DNA of 64,000 nucleotides from Panax quinquefolius (GCA_020205615.1 CM035168.1:2745830-2809829), one strand, 5' to 3'; positions 1-11,943 are shown, counted from the first letter of the stretch. Made by a program: numbers and translations. The notes: generated from the sequence alone by a model not told the origin.

Positions 1-424
1 CAATTATTGAGTAGTGCCTTCTTACGTAAGAATCAATAATTTAAAAATACTGTGCAATCTGGTGTGCTCTTTAAGAACCACGCGTATTCTTGTATTTTAA
101 CCACCGGGTTATTCAACGGTGTTCACGGTAACAACTTCTGCCAATTATTTATAAAAACTCAAACTTATCATTTTCTTCATCCGAAGCGGTTATTACATTA
201 TGAGGCCCACGAATGGTTTGCTTGGTCGTCTGACCAAACAATAAGAATATTCCACAACCAAACGAATATTCTCCGATAAAATGAATATTTTATAACCACT
301 TGTTTATTTTGTAAAATTTGCACATTTCACTCATAACCAAAGTATTATATCAAATTAACTCCTTATTATTTCAAGATTAAATAGAGAAAATTTAATTTTA
401 TTCATAACAAGTTGGGGTCTTACA
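1..424 (-). mobile_element. Right end of a Ty3/gypsy LTR, cut by the window edge
   Basis: The segment matches the terminal part of the minus-oriented LTRs at 1660-4379, 24408-27163 and 41059-43732. It shares the TTCTTACGTAAG block, the GTTTTAACCACCGGG block and the closing GGGGTCTTACA, which is the reverse complement of the LTR start TGTAAGACCCC. No internal retroelement sequence follows at 425, so this is the outer 5' end of a minus-strand element or a solo LTR. The rest lies outside the window. Confidence 0.8.
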
Positions 425-831
425 GCAATGTTCGGGAGTACTTTACCGACCTCCAGGTGGGCTGAAGGCCTAATGCAAGAAAGGGATATTAAACCCATTA
501 GGCCGAAGCCCTCAGGGATGTCGAAGGAGTTCGGGCATCCGAGCCTTCTGGGCCGGAGTCATGTTTGGGTTTATGGTGGTCGGGTTCGGGCATCCGAGTC
601 CTTTGGGCCAGAGCCCTAATTTGTAGTATATGGCGTTAAAATTGGGTGTTTGAGTCCTTTTGGTAGGAGCCCCACTACGATGTATGAGTTCGATTGGATT
701 GGGCTTGCACAGTGGGTTGTCCTGCGTGCAGAGTCTGGAGCCACAAGAAGTTCAAATGGTTAAGGGCTCTAGTCCTAACCATATTTAAATAAGGTAACTC
801 CAAAGGTAGTGTTGGGATTGGATTTCACTTG
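425..831. other. GC-richer spacer with a short direct repeat, unassigned
   Basis: About 400 bases distinctly richer in G+C than the flanks. Two direct copies of a roughly 30-base unit starting TTCGGGCATCCGAG lie at about 530-560 and 585-614, and related GGGCCGGAG/GGGCCAGAG words recur. The one open frame (428-619) reads through the repeat and resembles nothing I know. It was probably continuous with 7907 onward before the LTR at 832-7901 inserted. It may be a fragment of another retroelement LTR. Confidence 0.4.
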
Positions 832-1659
832 TGTGAGACCCCGAATTTTATGAAATAAAAGTATTCAATTTTTCTATTTTGGTGAATAGTTAAATTGATA
901 AAAGTTTAAAGTTAAGGGTGACATTTGAAAATTTTTCAAAGTAAGCAAGTTGTCATGAAATAATCGGTGGTAAAATACGCGTGGTTGCATAGTAGTACAC
1001 GGTATTGATTATTAATGCTTACGTGAGAAGTCACCCAGTTTGATTCAATTATTGTCAATATTTTATATATTATTAAATCAATAATTGAGATAACAAAGTT
1101 ATTAATATTATTATTTGTAATATTAACGATGTTTAGAAGTTCTGCCAAGGAGAGGTTTGGTCACCTAATTGGGCGCCAATAAGGAGAAATTCTTATTGAA
1201 AAGCCCCCTCTTTTCGGGGAACGACCTGGTCGATTAATAGTGTGAATTATACTAATGATGATGAAGTTTTGTTTTATTAGTATTATTAATATAATAAAAC
1301 AGAAAAGCTTTTTATATAAAACAGAATACTTTTATAAAGTTATTTGTTTTATTAGACAATAATTAGAATATAATATATTTTATTATGCATAGTATTTTAC
1401 ATAGTAAAATCTTTTTATATAAAACATAATACTTTTATAAAGTTATTTGTTTTATTAGACAATAATTAGAATATATTATATTTTATTATGCGTAGTGTTT
1501 GCATAATGCCTGCATAGTTTTTTGCATAGTAAAATCTTTTTATATAAAACATAATACTTTTATAAAGTTATTTGTTTTATTAGAAAATAATTAGAATATA
1601 TTATATTTTGTTATGCATAGTGTTTGCATAATGTCTGCATAGTATTTGCATAGTAAAAT

Positions 1660-4379
1660 TGTGACGCCCCCAAAATAGGTATACATCACCTATTCTGAGT
1701 TGTCAATACATGGTACAGAAACAACTACAACTTTATTATTACAACAATGAAAAGCTGTGAGTTTGAATACAAATATTATCTTACAGAATAATATCTATAC
1801 TCAAATAAATCCTCATCACATTTATTGATACATTATTTTACAAAAATGGTGAGGACTACTAAACAACTCTCTCTAAAACCTTCATTTCCATACCCCAGCT
1901 AATTACACTATATTCTCGCCTCCACGAGAAGAAAAAATGGAACAAAAAGGAAAAGGGTGAGCTCAACTAGCCCGATAAAGAATATTATGACTAAGATAAT
2001 ATACAACAAATTACCGTTAGTCTTCAACAGGGAAAAATCTAATAGAATACAATAGACAACAAATTTTAAATCAATATTCGCAATGAAATAATAATTCATT
2101 AGAAGAGTTAAGTAGAGAATGCAAACTACTATCTTACATGTATGAATTTAAAAGTTCATCGTCTATCTTTTATCCTGTAACATCAATCGATATACATACG
2201 GAATCAAATATTCATCTTTGCACTCACAGGCCAAAGATATTCATCGATTAATTAATGTTCATCTAAACACTGTTCATCCTTGCACTACTGGGGCAAAGAT
2301 ATTCATCGAAATCATTCATCTTTTGCACTACTGTGCCAAAGATATTCAATAATAGCATCATTTAAGGTGAAGATGATGAAAAATATTTTTAAAAAAGCGA
2401 ATCCGGTGAAACAAAATGACAAGGATTAAGGATTAAGGATTAGTACTTTGTTTTATCCATGTTCAAAATACCTCAAAAATAATCATAGTGGTGTAAAATT
2501 CAAGAATGATCAAAACATGGATACAATCAAAGCTAGTATCCGAATAGATATTTTGGACAAAAAAAAAGAAATTTTATTTTTATTGAATAGTGTAAGTTAT
2601 ACGTGAATAGTCTGAGTATCGTGAATAGTAACTCTCACACCAAAAGATAGAAATTCCACAAAAAACATCTTCACGCTTCATGATAGTACTGCGTGAATAG
2701 TAACTCATGAATAGTAACTCGTGAATAGTAACTCATGAATAGTAACCCCGACATGAAAAAATTCTAAATTTGATAAAAAGTTCCAACCAATATTTTAGCA
2801 TAATGATATTGAAGAAATAATATCATTTGAGAAGAAAATAACATCCCTTACCTCGAAAGATTAGTACTTACAAATTTGGAATCTAAGGGTATAGTCTTTG
2901 AAGGGAACTTACTTGCTACCGTCTAACAATACTCAAAGTATACTCAAAATACTCACAAGAATACGATCGATAATATAGAGAGAAAACTTGATTTACGGTG
3001 TGATTTTCAATTCTAACCTAAGCACCTATTTATAGGAAAATCTTTAGAACACCAAAAGTAGAAAATTTAATAAAATATTAATATATATTATAAATTTCCT
3101 TAGCCCATCTTTGAAGATCTAATTTCAGCAATTAATATCACATGTTAGCCCACTTAAATGCAAAAAAACGTTTTTCTTTAAAATAATAATTAAAACTTCC
3201 AAAAATCAATTATTTGAACTTGAACTTCAATAATTCACAATAAATAGCCCTTTTATCGGAAAATTAGAATCTTACGAGTTTTTATAGGAAATTCAATTCT
3301 CTACAACTTTACGGAAGAAAGTTTTTCCAAATTCCAAACGAAATTGGCCAAAATCCATAAGCGGACAATTTTACAAGCTATAATTAAATTTCGATCGATA
3401 AATAGGGTCCATGAACATGTTTAACATGTTTTAAATATTTATTGCAACAAAAATACTCTTCCTCCTCGTATACTCATATATCTCACATTAGATTGTAAAA
3501 ATATCACCATTATTATATTATTAAAATATAATAATATATTTAAATAATTATTTTATCGAGAAAAGATAAAATTTCAATTTTCAACAATTGTCACATTAAA
3601 ATTTTCTCCATCTATATCCACATAAAATTAATATTTTCCTCATCATATGAATCAATAATTAATTATTCACAAATAATATTATGAGACTTCAATGATATTA
3701 CATGACGGCGGTTCCGGGAAAGAGGGCTTTCAAATAAGAATTTCTTCTTCTTGTGCCTGATTAGGTGACCAAACCTCTCCTTAGACGTAACTTTCTAGAC
3801 ATTGCCAATAATGTTATCTAATAATATTATTCTGATAATATGAATTATTGCTTCGATAATGAAAAATATTGTGTAATGACAATTATTGAAATAACAAACA
3901 ATATAAAATATCAACGCGACAATTATTAACTCGATAAAATCTTTGAGCGATAATTACTGTAACCATTATTGAGTAGTAACTTCTTACGTAAGAATCAATA
4001 ATTGGTGCAATACTGGTAATAATCTTCTTGTGTTTTAACCATCGAGTATTTTAACGGTGATTAATTGAGTATAACTACTGTAGATTATTTTCAACCAACT
4101 TATATTTGTGCGTTTTCTTCATCCATAAACTTTTCAGTTATGGGGCCCACACATGGGCTACTTTGCATGTCGTCGATGAATATTCCCCGAAATGATCTGA
4201 ATATTCCACGACCAAAACGAATATTCCCCGACAACAATGAATATTTTATAACCACTTGCTTATTTTGAAATATTTATGTATTTTACCCCTAACTATCCAC
4301 ATTAATCACATCAACCCTTACTATTTCAAAATAATAAATAGAAAATTAAATTTCATTAATAATAAGTTGGGGTCTTACA
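1660..4379 (-). mobile_element. Nested solo LTR (Ty3/gypsy, family of D/F/I)
   Basis: Read on the plus strand it starts TGTGACGCCCCC and ends GGGGTCTTACA, the reverse of the LTR orientation. It interrupts an AT-rich stretch of the surrounding LTR, with AAAT on both sides as the probable target duplication. It is 2,720 bases long and carries a TATA box on the minus strand at 3026-3035. No internal region is present. It aligns end to end with the D LTRs and with 41059-43732. Confidence 0.85.
2205..2755 (-). repeat. LTR-internal short tandem arrays
   Basis: There are two arrays. About 2205-2350 has three to four units built on TTTGCACTAC...CCAAAGATATTC. About 2590-2750 has several units of GTGAATAGTAACTC. 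Both lie downstream of the minus-strand TATA box at 3026-3035, so they would be in the transcribed leader. Confidence 0.7.
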
Positions 4380-6424
4380 AAATATTTTTATATAAAAAGC
4401 AGAATACTTTTATAAAAGTTATTTATTTTATTAAACTATAAATAGAATATATTATATTTTATTTAAAAGATTTTATTTTATTAGAATAATTTATTAATCT
4501 TTATAGTAAATCAATATGGACCGTTAGTTTAAAAGTAAATCAATATGGATAGTTCATGAATTAGTTACTTATTCAATCCATTCTCCTATAAATAGAAGCT
4601 CATTCCTTCATTATTTCTTACAAATTCAACGAAACTCTGAGAGAAACTATAGAGAGAAAGAAGAAAAGTATTACTATTACTTCACTACTCCTATATCCGG
4701 TTTCTTCTAAGGTAAGGGATATTATTTGTTGTACTTGTAAGGGGTATTATTTCTTTCGTATTCATGAAGAGAACTTCATTATTCCATTCTTTATTATTAC
4801 GTTCGAATAACTTTTGTATCGCTTAACTACTTTATACGTGGTGAAATTCTTACATTATTCCATTCCTTATTATTATATTGGCATAACACATACATGTTGC
4901 ATCTTTGCATACATGGTGAAATTCTTCTATTATTCCATTCTTTATTATTCCGTCGAATATCATATATGCATGCGTTCTGTATGACGACAGTTCCATTATT
5001 TATTATTACATTGGAATATCACATTTGCGGTCTGAATTACGCTGACCTCTAGTTCCGTTCTTTATTATTCTGTTGAGAATAACCTGTCTGTATGATCTAT
5101 CGCATGCATGGTGATTTCTTCAGTTATTCCATTCTTTATTATTCTGTTGGAATAACCTATCTATGTGGATTACCACATGCATGGTGAATGATCCTTTGTA
5201 TTCATTCCTTATTAAATTGTCAAAATGATCTGTTTATGTGGATTATGATGAAAGTCATAATAAAAGGATTGGACTGATGAAAATCATGGGTATATGTAGT
5301 ATTAGTAAGTGTTATGATAAGTTATGTTGGTTATTATGTGAAAACATGAAAGTTTCTTAGAAATCACAAAGGGTTAAAAATCAGATTTTGGTGAAAATGG
5401 AATATGAAATTCAATTGACCATATCTCCTATTATATTTCGAATTTTTGAGTGTGGTCAAGTTCAAGAGTTAGATTTATGAGTTTTCTAACTTATCCAAGT
5501 GGAATCACTGGAAAAGGTGTTGTAGATTTTCGTGTGGAATGATTTTAGCAAATGAGTCAAAAACTACAAAACACCAAAAAGGCTACTGCCCAGAAGTTTA
5601 AAAGGGCTGTTTCGGCCACTTAATTTGTGAGAAAATTTCGCCCTTTTGGGACATAAAAATATATGGTATAAAGTACCTCCTGTCCAAAAATGAGCTCATT
5701 CCGACTTAAAATGAGCAAGTTATGATCATTTTAATATTTAGGTTTTTCTGTCGAAAAATGCTATAACCGGAGTTCTATAACTCCGATGACCATGAAATTT
5801 AAACTGGAAGATCACATTTACATGTGTAAGATCCTGCCAAGATTTGAGAATTTCTGGGGTTAAACTTGAGGTAGCTAATTTCTTAAGGAATTAATTAGAA
5901 ATTGATTTATGAAAATAGTAAATGAATTTTAAAAATTAGAGAAAATATATGTTCAATATGGGACTATATTCTACTAAATCCCGGAAAAAGAAATATTTTT
6001 GGAATTTGATTTGGTATTTTTCATGAAAATGCACTAGTTATGAGTATATGAGTTAAATATGTTATGTGAAGTTGAAAATTGGTAAATAAGATTTTATGGC
6101 TTGGGAATCCTATATAGGGTATATATCTGATTTTTGATAAAGGGATTTGATCATCGGTGATGAAATCTTATGAGTATGGCATTTTGAATGATTAAATGCA
6201 TTATTTGGTAAAGTGTAAACAATTAAAATAAATTGTTTATAAGTTTAAGAAATAATTAAAATATTGTTATAATATTAATGATATTAAATTATGAGATTAT
6301 TAAGTGATTGATAACATTGGGATATTCTTGAATCACTGGATAATTTATATTATAAATGTTTAATATTTATCCTTTATCTCATTTGATTGATTCTTTATAT
6401 CGTTGTCGTGATCCTCATGCTTAT

Positions 6425-6740
6425 ATTGTGTTGAAAATCATACATGACTTACGTGCGTAGATGGACTTGGTATGATTATGACCGAGGATTATTCGATATA
6501 ATCGTGGTAGTAATGTTACAAATGATGTGGTAAAAGTCATCTTTGGCCGTAGTGCGTAGATGGACTTGGTATGATTATAACCGGGGATTATTCGGTATAA
6601 TCATGGCCAGTAATTGAAAACATGAATATCCTTGGCTCGTAGTGCATGGATAATTAATTAGTCGTGATACTATTAAGCCCGATCTCGGCATTATTGGTTA
6701 TCTGATTTGTATATCTTTGGCTTTGTAGTGCAAAGATGAA
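6425..6740 (+). repeat. LTR-internal array of GTAGTGC-type units
   Basis: Diverged units containing TTGGC(C)GTAGTGC(A/G) plus a flanking TGATTATGACCG/TATAATCATGG segment recur at about 6450, 6545, 6640 and 6720. The unit is the plus-strand form of the CCAAAGATATTC array in the minus-oriented LTRs, which confirms family relationship. Confidence 0.6.
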
Positions 6741-7924
6741 TTTATTAAGATGATTATGGCGAGAATTGTGATTTGGTATAACCATGATTTTTGATGTTTG
6801 GTGAAGATAGGTGCTAAAAATTATCTTACGTCCCAGAGTGCGAAAAGAATTCGTAATCACAATTATGATTATGAGTTATTCATATGATTGTGGGCGAAAT
6901 TGTTGATTGATGTTACGAGGATAAAATATTATTGGTGGACTTTTAACATGAAGAAGATAATAGACTTGATGGTCTATTTGACTCTTTTAATAGATTCTTC
7001 GTTCATTGCGACTATGGTTGAAAAATTTTATCATCTACCATATGTTCTAAATCTACGATTTATTATTGATGAAAATTTATTGATAATTTAATTATCTTTA
7101 GTCATGATATTCTTTCTTTGGGCTAGTTGTCTTTCACCTTTTGCTTCACAATCTCTTTCGAGTAATAAGAGTGTTTGTCGAAATTCGAGTGGGATAACGA
7201 GGGAATAGAGCGGTGGTCTAAGTCATTTGAGGTTCTCCTACTAAATAGTATGGAAATAATTTTATTGAGAACTTTAGATAAGTGTGTCCATTATTGTATC
7301 GTCGTTTGATATTTAATTTTGGTGAACCGAGATAGGGTGAGGTGAACCACAACTTTGGAAGGTGTTTTACCACTATCATACAAAATTTCTAATGACATAC
7401 AACCTCGTGTTATCATAGAGACGGGGTTGTGCACATCCACTTCTTGAGTATATCTCTGAAAACTTTTATATGATCTTGGAGTTTATTTGAAATATAATGT
7501 TCAATTGCAGACAATGGAGATAGTATATATCGAGAAGAAAGACTCACCATTGGAAGAACACGATAGTAATCTTCTCATTTTTTGGGGGTCTATTAGATTG
7601 ACCAAGGATAATTCTCTCGACATATGATATCTATCATTCATGGCCTCCCCATGTCGAAGGTTTTCTTGAGCACTTCCCAAAGATTTTAATTTCTAAAAGC
7701 AGGTTTTGATTGTACTTTTATGTAAAGTACCATTGTAAGGTTGTGGTCGAGCACTATAAGAGTTACATACATTTGTATTAAAACTCACAATATATCACAT
7801 CATTCGTATTTTTGCACGACAGTTGTATAAATGAAGTTGTCAGTAGTGTATTTTCTGGCGACTCAAGATGGGTGATGTATACCTATTTTGGGGGCGTCAC
7901 AACTTGCACCTTTTAAGGAGATTG

Positions 7925-8228
7925 TGTTGGACCCAAATAATGGTAACTGTCATATTTAGGAGTCCTAAACCGACTCGAAAAGGGATTCTAAGGTAGTGAG
8001 AATATTATAAATACAAGGCTTGAGTTTCAATTAATAGGTAATACTTTCTTTGAGCACTAAACACTAAAGCCTCCATTGTTAAACCTTGTGAACAACCTGT
8101 ACTTATTCTCACACCAGAGCCATCCCCCGGCGGCATAAGCCGTCAAGCGTCGTGTGTGATATGTTATTGTGTATGTTCAAGCGCGTGGATTCTGTGATTG
8201 GACGCGCCGGCAAAACTTGGCGTTAACA
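7925..8228 (+). mobile_element. Possible short LTR of a copia-type element
   Basis: The segment begins TGTTGGACCC, has a TATAAATACA motif at about 8014 and a CA-rich leader, and ends GCGTTAACA. This is the TG...CA layout of a small copia LTR with U3-TATA-R. I find no flanking 5-base duplication, so this is a resemblance call only. Confidence 0.4.
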
Positions 8229-8790
8229 ATAGTCATCAATAATCAATATAATGACAACTTTATCCTTTGGTATTAAAAAATAAGGCCTAAATATATATAA
8301 ATACCCTGAACTTTAAGTTTATTTCATAATCATCAATAATCAATATAATTATTTTTTATACCAAAAAGGGTAAAATTGTCATTAAATTTATTTAAAAAAA
8401 TTAATAATGGTCTTATATTTATCCTTTTTGGTATAAAAAATTACTTGAATAAATGTTAAAATGAGACTAAATATTACACACAAGTATTTTTAATTATATG
8501 TCTATGTTATTAATTTTTGACATGATACTATCGATTAGAAAAAATTAAAAATTTAATTTTTTAATTAAAAAATTGAGAAGACAATCCCAAAATGAAAAAA
8601 ATTTAAAAGTAATTCATATTTAGACCTTTCAAAAACTGTAACCACAAGTTCGGTGCTCCTATATCTCTTATCTACAACGGCAGAATTTTATTTTATTTTC
8701 AAAAGAAAAAAACACCATAAGAAGAGAGAATAAATCAAAAGAGAACCATGCCGGATTTCTTCTTTATTTCTGACATGCAATAATTATAAA
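8229..8790. other. AT-rich intergenic stretch with a foldback repeat, 3' of the BAHD gene
   Basis: CATCAATAATCAATATAAT occurs twice (about 8235 and 8330). The TATCCTTTGGTAT block near 8268 reappears inverted as ATACCAAAAAGGGTA near 8360 and again direct near 8418. This suggests a decayed foldback MITE at about 8230-8445. The remainder would hold the 3' UTR of the neighbouring gene. I see no coding region. Confidence 0.4.
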
Positions 8791-10179
8791 TCATTGAATT
8801 TGATTTAAACAAGTGAGCGCATCCAGGAACTCCTTATCACATTCAAGAGCCATCATTGAAGCCGGCGAAAGGGACATTTCCAAATCTATACTCCCACCAC
8901 CTTCTCGCCCCGGAAACAATGTCACTTTCCCATCAAACTTATTTCCGTTGCCGCTCCGAGCCGCCACTGCTTTCCCCAATCCAAACTCAGTACCATACAT
9001 ATCAAACCGCGGCGAGCTTCCCACATGAATAATGTACGGATCAATTAACTTACAAAGTTGATATACAGTTGGACTCTGCAACCTCGATCCAACAGACTCG
9101 CGCACAGCATTGTCATCATGTTGAACCACTGCTTGATTTAGAAGCCACGCAGCCCATCCGAATTCATGTGCAAGTAGCTCACCAGCAGTGGCCATTCCTC
9201 CAATTATTTGAACTGCGTTCCCAAAGTAATTTTGGGACAAGGGTGGGTACAATCTTGATCTGATATCAATCGACATTCTACAATTAGTAATCTGATCAAG
9301 TGGTAAGCAACGAATACGCGTCACACATCTCCAGATCAACGCTATCAAGGCCTGTAAAGTAGATATAACTTTGGTTGTGTTGCATTCAGCATTAGCCCTC
9401 GCCTTGATTTTTGCTAACGCGGCGGCTGAGAAATGAAAGATTCTCTCTCTGAGAAAAGGCGGGTCAAATCTGCTGATGAATTGATTAGAATCAGTATATG
9501 GCAAGGAAATAATGGGACCATATCCATCAGGAAACCAGCGATTATGGATAGGCGGACGCGATATTTTAATTGTACAAATACTCTGCCCTGCTCCTTTGGC
9601 TTTGAAAACTTGGGACAAAGTGTTCATGAAATGCCAGAAGGAGGTGCCATCAGCAAGACAATGGTTAACTGAACCCCCGATGAATATGCCATCTATTAGC
9701 TCAGTTACTTGGAGCGTTAGCAATGACATGGTGTGACCATCGTGGTTGATTGCCGTGTTATGGTCGAAAAATGACTGAACAATTAAAGGCACGTCGGTTG
9801 GTACTGTAAGGATATCGGATATTGTTAGGTTTACTGATGCGTGCACAAGTCTTGCCCCCGGGCTATTGTTGCAATCGATGAAGACCGAGTAAGTTTGGGG
9901 ATTTTCTTGTTTTAGAGTCGCGAGGCGGCCTGCAAGGGGATAGAAATGAACAAGAGTTACGCTTAGGGAATCCTTGAGGTTTTCTAGAAGAGACTCGATG
10001 GGGTTTTCTTGATCATTTGAAAATGGGGGTTTTTCAAAGAGAAGACCCTTTTGGCTGTAATGCAACGAGAGCATGGGTAGTTCCCATGGTCCCAAGTAAA
10101 GGGGTTGTTTTGCCTCTTCTAACATATGTTGTGGTTTGATAAACCACTCGGAGATGTGCTCAACAGTTTGAGGGTTCAT
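8791..10179 (-). CDS. BAHD-family acyltransferase, EPS1/At3g50280-like
   Basis: Single uninterrupted 462-residue frame, the normal length for plant BAHD enzymes, which transfer acyl groups from CoA thioesters to alcohols or amines in the cytosol. The catalytic HxxxD motif is HCLAD at residues 173-177, followed by GTSFWHFMN, in the middle of the protein as expected. The C-terminal structural motif usually written DFGWG is present as EFGLG at residues 398-402, with Asp to Glu and Trp to Leu. The NYFGNA stretch near 317-322 is also family-typical. Overall wording is closest to the uncharacterised acetyltransferase At3g50280 / ENHANCED PSEUDOMONAS SUSCEPTIBILITY 1 group. In Arabidopsis EPS1 acts in salicylate formation, but substrate cannot be transferred to this gene. 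The start ATG (10177-10179) opens MNPQTVEHIS, a normal N-terminus, and a TATA-like motif lies just upstream. No intron is visible. A broken copy of its 5' end lies near 14870. Confidence 0.93.
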   Translation of the reverse strand: MNPQTVEHISEWFIKPQHMLEEAKQPLYLGPWELPMLSLHYSQKGLLFEKPPFSNDQENPIESLLENLKDSLSVTLVHFYPLAGRLATLKQENPQTYSVFIDCNNSPGARLVHASVNLTISDILTVPTDVPLIVQSFFDHNTAINHDGHTMSLLTLQVTELIDGIFIGGSVNHCLADGTSFWHFMNTLSQVFKAKGAGQSICTIKISRPPIHNRWFPDGYGPIISLPYTDSNQFISRFDPPFLRERIFHFSAAALAKIKARANAECNTTKVISTLQALIALIWRCVTRIRCLPLDQITNCRMSIDIRSRLYPPLSQNYFGNAVQIIGGMATAGELLAHEFGWAAWLLNQAVVQHDDNAVRESVGSRLQSPTVYQLCKLIDPYIIHVGSSPRFDMYGTEFGLGKAVAARSGNGNKFDGKVTLFPGREGGGSIDLEMSLSPASMMALECDKEFLDALTCLNQIQ

Positions 10180-10212
10180 GGTGTGTTTAAGAATGAGAGA
10201 ATTTGTTTTAGA

Positions 10213-10222
10213 ATTTATATAG
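10213..10222 (-). promoter_or_regulatory. TATA-like box of the BAHD gene
   Basis: CTATATAAAT on the minus strand, about 35-45 bases upstream of the ATG. This would give a very short 5' UTR, so a second upstream start site is possible. In the duplicated 5' end near 14870 the corresponding TATA sequence is destroyed although the flanking bases are conserved. Confidence 0.45.
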
Positions 10223-10369
10223 GCCCCTTCTTTAATTTACATCTCAAAGATAAGAAATTGCCGGGCAAAACAACTCATTTCATCCTTGTATTCTTATTTT
10301 TTTTAGTTTCATTTTAGTCCTTGTACAATTTTTTTTTCGTAATTGTCCCTTTATTATTTTGTATGTAAC

Positions 10370-11005
10370 AATGTTGTCCTTTGTAAGTGTGAGATGTCGA
10401 TATGGACTCAAGAGAAACACTAAATACCAACATGGAATTTTCAGTTGTTTTTACTATTTTTCCTTTTATTCCATTTTGCCAATAGTATAATCAAACATAA
10501 AACTTCCATATTAATTTCATCCAATCAAATTTTTATGTACAACATTTTATTAATTAATCTTTAATATAAAATTAAAATTAAAATTAACACATCCAAACTA
10601 GAATTTAAAATACAAATTTTTATAATTAATGTTTACATAAAACATGAAATTAAAATTTTAAGGTTTTACTTATTTCAAGTGAATAATAATAATAAATTGA
10701 GACATCAACTAAAGATTGAATGTAAGTTAATTTTATTCTTTTATTTGAATCTAGTTTATGTAGAAATTAATTATAATCTTTTGACATTTTTGAACTTTGG
10801 CTTTGATGTGTTTAATTTTATAATTTTACTAAAGTTTTGTAACTTAAAGATAGATAGGGTAAAATTAATTGTGAAAGTTTTATTTTGAATTTTGGTTATT
10901 GGTACATAAGAAGGAATAAAAGTAAATATACTAACAACTCAAAATTTCATGTTGGCATCTATTTTTTCTCTTTGGATAACCTATTTGTTAGTACCAAAAT
11001 AGAGC
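10370..11005. mobile_element. Foldback/MITE-like element with about 100-base inverted ends
   Basis: The sequence around CCAACATGGAATTTTCAGTTG (about 10428-10448) reappears inverted as CAACTCAAAATTTCATGTTGG (about 10932-10952). Similarity extends on both sides, for example CCTTTTATTCC against GGAATAAAAG and GCCAATAGT against TTGGTACAT. The interior is AT-rich and non-coding. Exact ends and target duplication are not resolved. It sits in the upstream region of the BAHD gene. Confidence 0.55.
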
Positions 11006-11474
11006 ATTTGAAATGAACTACATATGAAAAATAACTATAGATTGAGGAATAAATATAAATATTTAATAATAGTTTAAATAAATAAATGTTTACTGATTTG
11101 GTCAATTGGATAATTTGTCTAACAACCGAATGGATCGGACCCTTCATAGATATATTCAAAATTCAACATCTCTTACTCGTCCATAGTGAAGACAATGTTA
11201 TTATCATATATGCCAGCAGAAATAACTCGTGTATCCAAAAAAATATTTTTATTTTTTAAAGGATAATATAGTGTTTAAGATTAATAATTCTATGAGTATA
11301 GTCCATGTGATTGTAACCCTTTGAATATTGTCCTTGCTAATTACAAACATAATCGTGGGACAAATTGTTATTGGATAAATCTATAGAAACATCAGTTTTA
11401 CTCCAATTTTTTCGATACACAGCTTGGTACGTCGTTTTGACAAAATTAAAAATGTCTTTTTTTATTCTTTGCCA

Positions 11475-11593
11475 AACCAAATCAGCAGCAGGACCTTTGA
11501 GGAGCAAAAACCCTTTCAAATTCACGCCGCATCGAAAACGAATTAGAATCATTTCCCACTACCATGAACCATGTAACCAAATCAGCAGCAGGA
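11475..11593. repeat. Short direct repeat AACCAAATCAGCAGCAGGA
   Basis: The 19-base unit occurs at 11475-11493 and 11575-11593, followed both times by an ACCCCT/CCCTTTCAAA-like tail. A small duplication in otherwise unassigned intergenic DNA (11006-11683). Confidence 0.6.
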
Positions 11594-11683
11594 GTAAAAC
11601 CCCCTTTTCAAGTAAAACTCCCCTTTCAAATCAACAGCAGGTAACCCATATTCACACACACACATATATATAGAGAGAGAGAT

Positions 11684-11920
11684 GGATCTAAAGCATACCC
11701 TCTTAAATAACATATTCTCTTAAATAGCATATATTTATTATAATTACGTCGTTTTGGAGATTTTTTTAAAAAACAAATGGGGTCGGGGGTGACATTTTTG
11801 TAAATTAAAAAAAACAGGTGGGACTACTCTTTTTTAATATTATTTTGTTTTTAAAAAAAATCTTCAAAACGACGTAGTTTTAATAAAAGTATGTTATTTA
11901 AGAGTTATGCTTAAGATCTG
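11684..11920. mobile_element. 237-base MITE with inverted ends, inserted between microsatellites
   Basis: The left end GGATCTAAAGCATACCCTCT is matched inverted by AGAGTTATGCTTAAGATC at the right, and the inner CTTAAATAACATA pairs with TATGTTATTTAAG. The complementarity continues inward (ACGTCGTTTTGGAGA with TCTTCAAAACGACGTA), so the element is nearly a full palindrome. It is bordered by (GA)n/(TA)n on the left and (TA)n on the right. Confidence 0.75.
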
Positions 11921-11943
11921 TTATATATATATATATATATAGA

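Larger units (their letters stand above)
832..7901 (+). mobile_element. Long solo LTR (Ty3/gypsy), split by a nested solo LTR
   Basis: It starts TGTGAGACCCC and ends GGGGCGTCACA, and is flanked by a perfect 5-base target duplication ACTTG (827-831 and 7902-7906). No internal coding sequence lies between the ends, so it is a solo LTR left by LTR-LTR recombination. Another LTR occupies 1660-4379. Without it this LTR is about 4.35 kb, much longer than the roughly 2.6-kb LTRs of F. A TATA motif CTATAAATAG at 4586-4595 marks the U3/R boundary. Blocks shared with the other LTRs include the GCGCCAATAAGGAG region near 1172 and the GTAGTGC repeats near 6420-6730. The extra length appears to lie mainly downstream of the TATA box, at about 5200-7800. 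Confidence 0.82.

Noticed and set aside
8813..9736. Several plus-strand frames over the BAHD gene
   Set aside because: Antisense shadows of the intact minus-strand gene; no domain recognised.
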